Part shown: piece after piece, positions 1-11,289 of the stretch
How positions within the stretch are numbered: position 1 is the first letter of the stretch
Layout: every line of letters starts with the position of its first letter
NCBI GenBank assembly: GCA_030267965.1
Contig: BRYA01000082.1
Span: 9,164 to 60,282 of the forward strand
From: Triparma columacea
Lineage: Eukaryota; Sar; Bolidophyceae; Parmales; Triparmaceae
DNA: 51,119 nt
Reading direction: 5' to 3'
The notes under the pieces: model-generated
Seen by the model: only the letters and a program-made list of their open reading frames with translations
Told to the model about the DNA's origin: nothing
Databases searched by the model: none
Program-made: the position numbers and the translations under genes

Positions 1-490
1 CTCCGAATCCCCTCCCCCCCCCCCTCCCCCCTCCTCTCCCTCCTCCCCCCCCCCTGCCTCCCCCCCCCCTACCCCCACCACCCGCCTTCTTGCCAGTGTC
101 AGTGAACCTACTCAAAGGGAGTAGTTTGTCAGGTCCAATGAAAACCTTGTCCCCCTTCTCCCACCCTGAGAGTCCTACTCCAGGGTCAGGTTTGACCGTG
201 AACATGACGTTGTCAACGCGGCCGAAGACCTCGTCGACCTTCCCGATCTTCTTGATGTTTTCGAGGTAGATGGGAGCGTTGAAGTACGGGACCTTCCCAC
301 ACTCGTCAAGCACCTTGCAGATCATGTCGCCCTCAGCTGCGTGAACGAAGCTACCTAGGGGGAGAACGGAGCTGGGGGGACCCTCGGGAGCGCCCCTACC
401 ACGACCGCCACGACCTCCTCCCCTTCCACCACCCCTTCCACCACCCCTACCGCCAAATCCACCACGTCCGAATGAAGGGGGAGTCGGCAT
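1..490 (-). CDS. GAR1: H/ACA snoRNP subunit GAR1 (3' end beyond window)
   Basis: GAR1 is a core protein of H/ACA ribonucleoproteins, which pseudouridylate rRNA and snRNA in the nucleolus. The reading frame starts at ATG 490 and stays open to base 1. It begins with an RGG-type Gly/Arg segment (about residues 7-35), followed by the conserved core: VLPLGSFVHAAEGDMICK, then VPYFNAPIYLENIKKIGKVD, then a PDKLLPLSRF motif. This order (PLG-F-H, YFNAPIYLEN, GKVDEVFG, KLLPL-RF) is the GAR1 signature. A second Gly/Arg tail follows and runs off the window with GGGFGG-like repeats. The tail contains several runs of about ten identical bases, so its exact length is error-prone. The gene is divergent from the P450 reductase gene. 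No intron is needed within the visible part. Confidence 0.93.
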   Translation of the reverse strand, partial: MPTPPSFGRGGFGGRGGGRGGGRGGGRGGRGRGAPEGPPSSVLPLGSFVHAAEGDMICKVLDECGKVPYFNAPIYLENIKKIGKVDEVFGRVDNVMFTVKPDPGVGLSGWEKGDKVFIGPDKLLPLSRFTDTGKKAGGGGRGGGGRGGGGGRGGGRGGGRGFG

Positions 491-802
491 GGTATTCTAT
501 TGCTGTTTTTAGTATAGCTTACAGTCCAATGTCCGTCTGTGAGGGGGTAAATACGAACGAGGTGGGATGGGTTGAGAATGAGAAGAGCAAGGGAAACGAG
601 GTGACTGACGGGTGGGTGGATTTCTCCTCAGTGGAGGCACTTGGGGATAATTCGTTGGTAGTTTCGAAGTCTTTGATATTGATAGCGCTAATAAATACCA
701 TAAACAATGAAATATACTCACATATGGAGAAATAAAGAGAGGAATAACTGTGTGGGCTTCCTTGTGGATGGTGGAGATTGGAGTTTTGCTCAAATCAACT
801 CC
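491..802. promoter_or_regulatory. Divergent intergenic region, GAR1 / P450 reductase
   Basis: These 312 bp separate the start codons of two divergent genes and must hold both promoters. Short ORFs on both strands here overlap each other, show no recognisable domain and do not splice sensibly into either neighbour. I see no clear TATA box. Confidence 0.5.
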
Positions 803-3051
803 ATGCCCAGGATGGACACTTTTAGCCCAACAAGTCTCGCAGTTGGAGGCGTTGTAGTCTTGATTACAACCTTCGGCCTGTTTAAGGTCATGTCTTCAAG
901 TTCTAAGGAAGTAGAGAACTCTGCCTCGTCGGAAGGCGTGCCCAAGAAGGAGAAGACCAAGACACAGATTGTGAGTTACGCTCTCTACAATCCAAGCATA
1001 TTTCGCAGCTTTATACATTGACCATTTTGACACCCTCTCCGTCGAGGGTGTCTCATTTCAGAGTTACTTTTTCATCCTTCCTCTCCCCATCCTTGTGGCA
1101 CACGCTTCTTCCTCCCCTCCTCACCCCAATTCTCCCCCTTCCTTCGCCACCCCCGCCCTACCTTACAGTACCTTTTCTTCGGATCCCAGACTGGTACGTC
1201 CGAGGGAATTTGCAGCGCCTTGTCTTCTCACTTCAAGAGCGAAGGTCTTGTGCCTGAGGTTGTAGACCTAGAAGATTGGGATGAGGACACACACGAGGAA
1301 TGGAGCGAGAAAATACGCGACCCCAACGCTCTTTCAGTGTTCTTCATGGCTACTTACGGCGAGGGGGAGCCCACCGACAACGCCCAGGAGTTCGTCAAGA
1401 GGCTCAAGGTGAGAAGAGTCTAATCATTATGCATCCTTCCATCAATGTTCACTAACGTAATCACCCTCCGCTATTCGACTTTCCCACCATAAAGGAGGGA
1501 GACGGCTTCGAGGGCGTTAAATTTGGCGTATTTGGGCTAGGCAACACTCAGTATGAGTTTTACAATGCCATGGGAAAGCTCGTTAACGAGAAGCTCGAGT
1601 CTAGTGGTGGTGTAAGGCTCGTTGAATTTGGAATGGGGGACGACGACAAGAATCTAGAGGAGGATTACGAGAAGTGGAAGGAGGAGAAGCTCCTCCCGGC
1701 GGTGTCAGACATGTTTGGAGCCTCCACCAGTGCCTCCTTCGGAAAGCCAGAGAACGAAGTCAAGGTCTCCATGGGTTCCTCTTCCTCCTCTTCTGCCACC
1801 CCCGTCCCTTCCTCGAAGTACCTTTGGGACGCCGTTCCATGCAAGGTCGGGAAGAACCGCGAGCTCCTTCAGGACACCCTCAATAACGCCAACTCAACCC
1901 GCCACGTTGAGGTCACCATGCCCAAGAGCGGCGATTATTTTACCGCGGACAACGCCGGCGTCCTCGCTCCCAACGACTCTGCCATCGTGGCAAAGATGGC
2001 TGCCAAGGTGAACCAGAAGCTCTCTGACTCCTTCACTCTCTCGGCTTCCTCTGGAAGGATCCCCTTCCCCTCCCCCTGCACCGTCGAGGAATGCTTTTCC
2101 TTCTACTGCGACCTCACCACCCCGCCCCGCCGTAGCGAGCTCAAGAACTTCGCCAGTTACTGCGAGCCCGGCCTGACCAAGGACACCCTCCTAAAGTTTG
2201 CCACGAAGGAGGGCAAGGAGGCTTACGAGGCCAAGATCCTTAACCCTTATGTCGGCTGGGGCAAGCTCCTCACTGACCTGTGCAAGGATGTAGAGCTGTC
2301 CCTCGAGGACGTCGTCAACCTTCTCCCTCGCATGCAGCCAAGATATTACACCATTAGCAGCTCCAGCAGGGTCCACCCCAAATCCATGCATCTCACGGTA
2401 GCCGTCACCAAGGGCGTCAACGCGGCCACGTCCAAGCCCTACGCAGGACTTTGCTCCTCCCACATTGCCGAGGCCGGAAAGCTCCGCGTCTTTGTCAAGG
2501 ACTCTACCTTCAGGCTCCCGGATGATTCGAAACCCATCATCATGATCGGCCCAGGGACCGGCTTTGCTCCCATGCGAGCCTTCTTACAGGAGCGCGTCGC
2601 CCGCAAGGCCAAGGGCCGGAACATTCTATTCTTCGGCTGCCGTCGCGAGAATGAGGACTTCATCTACAAGGACGAGATCGAGGCGTGGGAGGCGGGCAAG
2701 AACGTCGAGGTCTACAAGGCCTTCAGCAGGGAGGGGAAAGAGAAGGTTTACGTACAGCACCTACTCAACAAGGAGGCAGAACTTGTCAAGGAACTTCTCA
2801 AAGAGGGCGCTAGGTGAGAACTAAGGCAGGAAAGAAGGGAACACATCGGCGACAAACTTGGAACCTCCTCCAGAAGCACTATCTCAACCATCTCTTTCCG
2901 TTAATCGTTTCGCTCACTACACAGCATATACATCTGCGGCGGGACCAAAATGGGAAAGGACGTCGTCGACGCCATCAAGAAGGCCGTTGGAGAAGACGTT
3001 GTCAAAGAGCTCACCGCCGAAAAGAGGCTTGTGCAGGAGCTGTGGGCTTAA
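803..3051 (+). CDS. NADPH-cytochrome P450 reductase (4 exons)
   Basis: This ER-membrane diflavin enzyme passes electrons from NADPH through FAD and FMN to cytochromes P450. Exons are 803-970, 1169-1408, 1495-2813 and 2925-3051, giving 617 aa, somewhat short of the usual ~680. Residues about 10-28 form a hydrophobic N-terminal anchor. The FMN domain shows FGSQTGTSEG, FMATYGEGEPTDNAQEF and GLGNTQYEFYNAMG. The connecting/FAD region shows QPRYYTISSSS. The NADPH domain shows GPGTGFAPMRAFLQER and CRRENEDFIYKDE, and the last exon IYICGGTKMGKDV. The protein ends ELWA, so the C-terminal aromatic that stacks on FAD is present as Trp. All donors are GTGAG; the internal introns are 198, 86 and 111 nt. 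The start is the first ATG in frame upstream of the anchor; Met4 is an alternative. Confidence 0.93.
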
Positions 3052-3125
3052 AGAAGATAGATCGGGAAACGGCTGATGAAAAAAAAAATGTTTGGGATTT
3101 TCTCTTATGCTCTGATTATTTCATG

Positions 3126-5731
3126 TCACTGCGTTGGTCGATCATACGATGAGCTCCCGGTTGATTCTTGGTAGTAGTAAAGTCCGTGGGTGGGATCATT
3201 CACCTCAACCCAACCAGGAGCCAGCCCAGCCGCCACCGGGAACTCCCAGCTCGTTTCGCCCGTCGACGAATTAAAGTAGTAGGTGCCATGAGAGGGATCA
3301 TCGACTTTTTCCCATCCTGCAGGGAGCCCTTCTCCTTCTTCTTCTTTCTTCTCCCCTGGAAAATCGTATGAGGTCTCCCCAGTTACGGTGTGCCAGTAAT
3401 AGCAGCCGTACTGGGGGTCGTCGACCTTCTGCCAACCGTCTGGGAGCCCACTGTCATCCCCACCGTCAGTTGTCTCGGCCTCAGCCTCAGCCTTTGCCTC
3501 AGCATCTTCCTCGGGATTCTCCCAACTCGACTCTCCAGTTTGGTAGTTGTACCAGTATTTTTGGCCGCTTGTCTCATCGACGATCTCTCCCCACCCGAGA
3601 GGTTGCTCAGTGACCTCAACGGGCTTGTTGTAGTCGGCTCCAACCAAGTGCATCCTTTTCGTTCCGTCTTCGTCCTCATTCCCGGTACCCACAACAGGCT
3701 CTTCTTCAATTGCCACCGGGGCCACCACTGGCGTCGCCGTCGGAGCTGACTCAATCGCCACATTTTCCTCAACCACCACCGGCACCTGAGTCACCTCAAC
3801 CTCCACCTGAGGCTCCTCCTCAACCACCGGCTCCTCCTCAACCACCGGCTCCTCCTCAACCACTGGCTCATCCTCAACCACCGCCTTCACCCCAACCACC
3901 GGCTCCACCGGTTTCTCCTCAACTACCCCATCTCCATTGTAACTGTCCCTCATTGGTAAGACCATGCCCCCGAGGCCGTTCACGACCGTTGCGACCCCAC
4001 CACCGCCAACCCCTCCCGCGTCCTCCACCACAACAACATCATTAATAGCAAGGTTATCCTCATTATGGACGTGTACGGGCTTGATGACCTCCTTCCTCTC
4101 TCCATCACCTCCTCGCACCGCATCTAGCTCCTTGTGAACCTCCTCGACAATGCTATTTCGCTCCTCGCCAACCCCTCCAAGGAGGCCAAGGGCAAACTCC
4201 TTGTAGTCAATAAAGCCGTCAGAGTCTCTGTCGAACCGGCGAATGATATCTTTACACTCCTGCTCGCTCATTCTCAGCCCTCCGAGATTGGTAAGCACAT
4301 GGCGTAGCTCTGGCGTGCTGATTTGCCCATCCCCGTCCTCGTCGAAGATTTTGAAGCAGCTCAGTAATTCTTCGGGGCTGAAGTCGCATGTCTCCTCACC
4401 AACGTTCGAGACCATCTTACGAACTATTTTCTGCAGGACTGACGCCGCCCCCTGTCTCGTCTCGAAGGTCTCCTGTATCTGCAAGAGCTGCCTATCAGAT
4501 AATGTTTTCCCCCTCTTCAGCTTGACCTCACCATCGATCTCCACATTCTTGATAATCTGAATGAGGTCCTCATCATCAACGACCTCCTTGTCACCGCCGT
4601 CATCTCCAAACAGCTCAGCGGCAAGATCCTCGTCTATAATGGACTCCCTCTTCTTCTTCATCCTACTACCGGCAGTCTTTGCGTCCTGAGACGAGCGAAG
4701 GGAGTAGCGGAAGGGATTGTGCATCATTCGATTAGAATTTTGGTGCCGAGGGATTCGACCCCCTTCCTCAACAATGCGCTGTCGTCATGGTCCTCTTCGT
4801 CTTCGTCCTCGTTGTCAAAAAAGATGTCATGATTTTCTTCCTGCCTCACCTTGATCAAACCGTCAAAACCCCTTATGAACCAGAAGCACTGCTTTTGATT
4901 ACTAGCCATAAGGTTCAAGGTCCTATTCGACGTCGTTATCGTGAAGCACTTGCCCTTGTCTGAATGCTTCTTGGACAATTTGTCAGAGGCCATGACGTCA
5001 ACGATATCAACGACCTTTATGGTCCCGTCTTTCTTAGAACCCCAGGTCACCTGGAGGTCCCTACCACTCCCAACAAGCCTCAGCGTGACATCCTTGCTCT
5101 GCGCGGTGGGTAGGTGAGGGATCTTCTTCACAACTATACCGAAGATCATCTTCTGCTTGAAATTCGTGGTCTCTTGCTCGTTCGTGAGGGAGATAGATCG
5201 ATACATCCTGGGGGAACCAGGGACGTCGCCTTCGTCTTCCTCCTCTTCAACGGGATCGGGGCCCTTCCTGCTGAGCCCAGCCCCGGGAGTCTTTGGAGGA
5301 GGTAAAGGGGGCGTCTCAATGACTGGTGGCGGAGGCGGAATCGATTTCCCTTCGACAACCTTCTCAAATAGATACAAGTCATCTGCTCCACTCCCCGTTA
5401 ACACCCAACCATGGTCAAGCAAACTACCCATAACACTGAGCAGTTCAGGCCGGGAAGATGCCCTGGATACAGCAGCATCTCCCGACATCTTCATGGTACC
5501 AATATCGCACAAATCGGATACCCCCATCCCGTCTACCCATGGCACATCCGCAACTGAAGTCAAAGAGGCCGAGTCTGGACTGTTCTTGTCCGGAGGCATT
5601 GGGACAGTTATTGTCCCAGGGGGTGGAAGTTTACCATTGTAAGGGCGCTTCTTGCAAAATTTGAGGCTGGTAGTCGGACCACCTTCATCAAACGAGAGAA
5701 GGAGCACCAATGGTTCCCTCGACGAAGTCAT
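3126..5731 (-). CDS. PH-like / two EF-hand / four WW-domain protein (2 exons, joined here)
   Basis: Two ORFs overlap by four bases (ATGA, 4724-4727) in different frames. I read them as one gene: exon 5731-4850, a 164-nt intron 4849-4686 (donor AAG|GTGAGG, acceptor TCTCAG|GAC), and exon 4685-3126, all in phase 0, giving 813 aa. Exon 1 has a Pro-rich stretch and a PH-like domain (about 195-294) ending FWFIRGFDGLIK. Exon 2 has two EF-hand loops, DEDGDGQISTPE (about 409-420) and DRDSDGFIDYKE (about 446-457), then a V/E/P repeat and four WW domains (about 655-810, each starting with a GW pair and closing on a proline). The four WW cores are unequal: two have the second Trp replaced by Tyr (TSYDFP, SSYDRP). 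A calcium-regulated adaptor is the likely role. If the intron is not real there are two overlapping genes (335 and 533 aa). Confidence 0.75.
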
Positions 5732-5819
5732 TGGCAGAAATGTCTTTGTGAGGAGGCTTCACGGTTCACGACGAAAAAAGGCAGGAAGAAAGGCAAAACC
5801 CTGCCAGGCAATTCTTTCG
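5732..5819. promoter_or_regulatory. 88-bp head-to-head spacer
   Basis: Only 88 bp lie between the start codon of the PH/EF/WW gene and the chosen start of the adenosine deaminase gene. A shared bidirectional promoter is likely. No TATA box is evident. Confidence 0.4.
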
Positions 5820-7167
5820 ATGCCGAAAGCCGATTTACAGGCAGCGGGGCTCTTTTTAGGTAGCATAGCCACAGTATGGGCATCTCACACCATTAAGAAA
5901 ATGAGTAGGACCCAAAATTTCCAAAATATGGTGGAAAAGCCCTTCGAGGCCTCCATCCCAAAAGTTGAATTGCACGTGCACTTTGATGGGGCGTTGGCAA
6001 ATGACCTGCTTTACAAGCACCTTACTGCTGATTGCGACACATCATCGCTCCCTAACGACGTATTTCTTCCTTGGGAGCCGGATAAGCCCCTCCAAGTGCG
6101 ATCACTCCTCGAGTCGTGCAAGAGCCTCTCTGAGTTCAACTGTCTGTGCCAGTGCAAGGGTGAGCGGAGTTTGAATGCGATGTTACAATGCTTCGAAATC
6201 TTCTCTCCCTTGGTTCGAGGGCAGTTCAAGCTCCTGGAAGAGAATGCCTTCTCGTTTGTGAGAAACCAAAGTCGTCAAAATGTTTTGTACACTGAGGTTC
6301 GTTATTCACCTCACTTCCTGGCGACGATCGACGCTTCAACCTCGACAAAGGTGAAGCTTGGGGAGGCAAGGGCCGTTGTCGAGGCCATTACCAGTGGGCT
6401 TCAGCGTGGTTGCAAGGAATTTGGTGTGGTCGTCAACCAGTTGCTTTGCTGCATAAACTGGCGCCCTGAGTGGGCCGACGAGGTCGTGGAATTGGCCAAA
6501 GATTTCCGCGGCTTGCCATCGTGCGCGGTCGTTGGGGTTGACATTGCTGCCGGAGAGGAGCACTTTGACAGCATTAACTTCCCTTTACTTCATAGGCCTC
6601 ACTATGATGCCATGCAGAAGGCGGCATCCCTGGGCATCCCGGTCACACTTCACGCAGGAGAGAATGCAGACCCCGAGAATGTAAGGAAGGCGGTCCTCAA
6701 ATACGGTGCAAGGCGGATCGGCCACGGTTACAGGGCCAGTGATGACCCGAAATTCCTCAAGAGTGTGTGTGTGGACCGTAATATCCACTTTGAGGTTTGT
6801 CCCACCTCATCCCTCGAGACTGGCGGTTGGATTGGGGGCGGGGGAGCTGCCAACTGGAAGAAGGTGAGGGTATCGTCGCGGATGAGGTCTCTTACATCAA
6901 TTGTATGCATTGTTCATCCAACCCCCAACCAACTAACCCCTTTTCGTGGTGCAGCACCCCTTGGTGAAGATGCTGAAGGCAAAGTGCAGCCTGTCCATAA
7001 ACAGTGACGACCCAACCGTATTCAAAACGAGCTTAAACGAGGAAATGAGTATTGTGAGGAACGACATGATGGTCACCGAGGACGACATCAGGGGGATAAT
7101 GAGGAAGGCCATGGAAGCAAGCTTCGCAACGGAGGAGACAAAACGCTTAATACTGGCAAAATTATAG
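5820..7167 (+). CDS. Adenosine deaminase (2 exons)
   Basis: This enzyme hydrolytically deaminates adenosine to inosine in purine salvage. Exons are 5820-6863 and 6955-7167 (91-nt intron, donor GTGAGG, acceptor GTGCAG), giving 418 aa. Metal and catalytic motifs are complete: IPKVELHVHFDG (HxH zinc ligands), TLHAGENADPENV (zinc His and catalytic Glu), RRIGHGYR, FEVCPTSS, and SINSDDP (zinc Asp pair) in exon 2. VLYTEVRYSPHFLA matches the ADA1 type rather than AMP deaminase. The first ~35 residues include a hydrophobic stretch (AAGLFLGSIATVWA), so a membrane anchor or targeting leader is possible. Met28 would give a start closer to the standard ADA length. An in-frame extension upstream lacks an ATG. 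Confidence 0.92.
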
Positions 7168-7261
7168 ACGCATGAAAGTTAATTAGAGAAGCAAAAGCGA
7201 TATACCAAGGTTTTTATAGCACTTGTTGTTTAATTATTGGACATGGAACAAACGCCCCCTC

Positions 7262-10200
7262 TCATAGCATTACATATTGGCTGTACAGAACAGCACGGCA
7301 GGTGAAGAAATCTTCGCATAGCGGTCCCTCCACAGTGAGGTGTCCCGTCTTGCCATCTCTCCTAATCACAATGGCCCCGTTCACCACGAGGGACTGGAAG
7401 TTCTCCTCAACATTGACGCTGTACTCAGCCTTCATTTCCCTGTCGAGGAACTCGGACCGCAGGTCCGTTAGGAGGACGTCACCGTTGGACAACATTACAG
7501 TGGGTTTGTTGAGCTCATCTTTGGAGGCGGCGTCGGCGAGCTTGGGGGCGAAAACGAGGTTTCCCTCGCCCTTTGTCTTCTTCCCGTTTGCTACAGAATC
7601 GACTAGGGACACGGTGTAGTTGCCCAAGTTTGCCTCGACTTGTGTCTGGCCCTGGAGCGTAGTGAGATCGAAGTCCTCACCGTAGTCCTCTGGGTTGGGA
7701 ACGTAGGGCTCCTCCACAAGCCTGACCGAGAAAGCGGCGGACCCGACGTTCAGCTCTAGGAGTTCTCCTGCACTAGGAGTGTAAACGCTATCCTGGTTCG
7801 TCGTCGTAGGACGCACTGAGTTGGCCAGAAGGGCAAGCTCCGAAGTTGGAGCGACGTCCTCATCCTTGGAGGAACCCAAGATGACACACTGGCGAGGGCG
7901 GAGGGCGGAGATGATGTACCTTGAGGACTCGGAGTCGACCATGGCGTCGTAGGGAATGAACTGAATTTCGGCCTTCACAATGGTGTTCTCGACCTCTGAG
8001 AAGACCTTCTGGTGAGACCTCCCGTTGCGTCCCCTAATGATTCCGTTACCCTCAGAGAGATCCTCAATCTGCGATGCAACATTGAGCGAAGCGAATCGAG
8101 CAAAGAGTTAGGTCGGGACTGTCTTGTAGGGAAATACGAGAGTGCACAGTCATCGTTGCATCGCTTCACTCTGCCTCGTCTCACCTCCTTCCTGATCTCC
8201 TCCCTCTTCTCCCTAGCCTCCCTAGCTTCTTCGCTTTCCTCTTCAACCTCGATTTCCTCCGCCGTCTTTCCCTTTCTGCTCAGTTTGAGGTCCTTGAGAT
8301 TCTCCCTCTCCTCCAGGGTCACGTGGATGTATCCCATCTTGAGAGCCTCGTCTGCGACCTTCCCCCCCTTCCTGTCAATCCCGGAGACGAGGTCCATGAA
8401 CTGCTCGGGGTCAACCTCAACACCGTAGTCGTCGAGTTGCTCCTCGTCCTCCCCGTCTTCCTCAATGATCCGAAAATCTGTCTCTGTCAATACCCTGTGG
8501 CCATTGTTCGCCTTTCCGATGGAAACCATAGCCTCGGTGTGGACAGGAAAAATTGCGTGCTGGGGTTTGGAGAACTTCATAAATAACGTAGAGTCGAACC
8601 GAGGCTTCTTTTTGGAGATGGGTTGCTCCGGCGCGTCGGCCATGGCGTGGACCTTTGTCGAGGGGGCTGCCGAAGGCGCCGCGGCTTCTTCGGCAACCTT
8701 GGCGGGCAGGTTGTTGGAATCGGAAGCATTCTCATCTTCGTCTCCCCCCCCCCCCCCTCTCTCACCCACTTGCTCTTCAGTGTTGATTCCAAGGTGCTCT
8801 TTGACAGACTGAATCTGGTTCGCCACGGCCCGATTTTCCCTGTCCCTCTTGAGCTGCGAAATCGAAGCGAGTCGTGAAGGAAGGTTAGGATGATGTTAGA
8901 GAATTTATGGCCGCCTTTGCGGAGGTCGAGGAAGCGCGGGCCCCCCGATTTTCCTTCGTCATCACCTGTGAACATTAATTCGTTCACTTCTTAGCCCCTT
9001 CTCGTTCATTCTCACCTCCTCCTCTCTCTTTTCCTCCAACATCTCATACTCGGCAACTTCCTCTCCCTCTAGGAACTTTCGTCGGACCCTCCAACTTTTG
9101 ACCTCGATCTCGTCCACCATCTCTCTGTCCTCTCCTTTTGCGTTGCACCACTCCTTGAGCAAAGTGGAGCGCGCTCCTAGGTTGAACTGGGACGAGGTGA
9201 AAATTATGCCGTTGTCCTCGTCGCTGCCCCATTCTGTGAGGGCGGCCGCGCAGGGTCCCGTCATTAGGCTGGCGCTGCGAAGAGAGGGGGGGGGGGGCAC
9301 CGTAACGAGTAAAGGGTTGTGTTAGTGCTTCAAATTGCGCCGCCATCGGAGCTGCTTCTACTTGACGTATTTTCTCACCTCGTCCCAAAGAGGATGACCG
9401 GGCGGTCGTTATCGCCTTCCTTGACCCCGTCGAAGCTCGTGAAGAACTCCACCCCTTTCAGATTGAAGGGGTTCGTTCCCCCCCCATCGAACCCATCACC
9501 AACCCTGGTCCATTCCAGCATGGACCTGACGAAGCGCCTCCACTCCTCACCGACGTTGGAGCAAACGCAGAGGCGGTAGGACCGGGAGTAGTTGGATTCC
9601 TTGAGCCAGTTATGGATGACGAGGATGGGCTCGCAGATCTCGCTGAGGGCCTCGACCGGGAGGATCACGTTGCCGCCTCTCTTGAGGACCTCGTGGACAC
9701 TCGAGGTTAGCTCCTTGTCGCGACCAACGAGTGCCAACCTCTTCTTGATCTGCGATGCGAAAAGCGGAATGAGGGTAGCATTAGTTTTGTTGTCGAGTCT
9801 GTAACACTTTGTCCTTTTCGCCCTGTCCATTCTGTCAATCCTGTCAATCCTGTCCACCCTCACCTTCTTTTGCCTCTTGAGGGCGCTCACACCGACTCCG
9901 AGGCCGCTCCCGGTGCCTCCGGGGTAGGTGATAACGCAGTCGACGTTCGCGTGGCCGATCTTGAGGTCGGTCTCGTGGCTGATGTTGGTGCGGTGGGAGT
10001 ACTTGGGGGCGTAAATCATGGTGGACCTAGGGGTTGAGGTGTTGAGGACGAAGTAAGAACCGCCCACGGAGCAGCCGGAACGTTTCGCGGTTATTGTGAC
10101 ATTGTGAAATACCTTGGGCTGCGAGTACTTGAGTTCCACCCAGCCCGAATCTTTGAGGGTCCCGACGACATCATCAATGTCCTGAACGGTGGTATGAGTC

Positions 10201-10955
10201 GGGCCAGTGCTGCTAGCCGAGCTGAAGGCGTCGTAGAGGTTCAGTTGGGTCATCTTGCGAACGGGGGCAGTGCTTATGATTGTTGGGAAGGGGTAGGTCT
10301 GGATAACGAATGAAGTGGGTCGCGAGGGGGGTTGAATTAGTGTCGATAAGTAATTGTCGAGTGTAAAGGGCTGGGGCAAAGTTATCACGCGGGTTTAAGA
10401 TGCCTGGTGACGCTTGCAGGATGACACTGTTGTGGTACAAACACACATTCATGTACACAAACACCACCAGCGAAGCACAACTCACCTTCCCTCCAGCTTT
10501 CCACATACGGTGAAGGAGGGGAAGAGCAAAAGAAGCCGATGGAGAGGCAGACGTAATGAGAAGACACTTCTCATCAGGTGAGTTCAGGATGTAGTTGACA
10601 AGTTTCTCGAATCCATCAGGATTGGGAGTCCTCGTCCACGGAGACTGAAAGGAAAACAACGACGGATGGGTGGGAGAGATGGGGGTGAGGAGGGGAAAAG
10701 CGAGAGGAACAGGCAAGAAGGTGTGGGTGGTAAGGCGGGTTTGCGGGAAAGGTAGAAAAAGGAGGATAGGACAGCACTCACATAAGTCTCAACCTCAAGT
10801 CCGGCATCCAGAAGAACCCCAACGTAGCCAGCACCACCATCAGACAGAGGATAACGAACGAGAGAACTCCTAGCTGTCAAACCACTGTCAAACGACTCCG
10901 ACCCAAAGCACGAGGCGGAATAAAAACACTGGAAAGAAGGGCATTGGGAAGGCAT
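7262..10955 (-). CDS. CPSF2: CPSF2/CPSF100, mRNA 3'-processing factor (7 exons)
   Basis: This is the catalytically inactive metallo-beta-lactamase/beta-CASP partner of the pre-mRNA cleavage nuclease CPSF73. Exons on the minus strand are 10955-10782, 10644-10486, 10298-9864, 9749-9379, 9274-9016, 8853-8185 and 8068-7262, giving about 957 aa (human about 780). Family landmarks are PTIISTAPVRKMTQLNLYDA, the beta-CASP stretch RGGNVILPVEALSEICEPIL, GIIFTSSQFNLGARSTLLKEW, the CPSF100 C-terminal block KAEIQFIPYDAMVDSESSRY / ALRPRQCVILG, and the end segment LTVEGPLCEDFF...LYSQYVML. The canonical zinc-binding HxHxDH is absent, as expected for CPSF100. Six introns (104-187 nt) all use GTGAG donors. A Gly-rich/acidic insert lies around 8700-8770 with a run of Cs. 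The first exon is the least conserved and its start the least certain. Confidence 0.9.
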
Positions 10956-11289
10956 GGGTGGATCAGATGGGAGTGGGGGGGGAGGTTATAGGATAATCAC
11001 TAAGCTTGGTGTTTTTGGTGGGAGGATGGAGGAAAGAGTGGTCGGCTAATATGGGCGAAGAGGGGAAGAGGAAAGAGTCGAGGGGAAGGGAAGCAAAGGC
11101 CAAACAAACTCTCTGTTTATTTTCACACACAGTGCTAATTCAACACCAACGCGTCATCTACGACCTCCAACTATCCAGAAAGTCTCTTTTCCATCTAATT
11201 ATCAAGAAAACAAGAAGAGATATAGAGAGATCTTAAAGACTTTACCCAAGCCGACACAAGTGCCATCTGTTTGTACAATTTCTCCTCAA
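10956..11289. promoter_or_regulatory. Divergent intergenic region, CPSF2 / RimP-like gene
   Basis: These 334 bp lie between two divergent starts. They contain G-rich then A-rich sequence and no ORF with recognisable content. The region must carry both promoters; no element can be named with confidence. Confidence 0.4.

Noticed and set aside
4724..4727. Bacterial-style ATGA translational coupling
   Set aside because: The window is clearly eukaryotic and a better explanation is an in-frame intron; kept only as an alternative.
7975..8826. Independent ORF starting at 8826
   Set aside because: The start is GTG within a CPSF2 exon; splice sites join it to its neighbours in frame.
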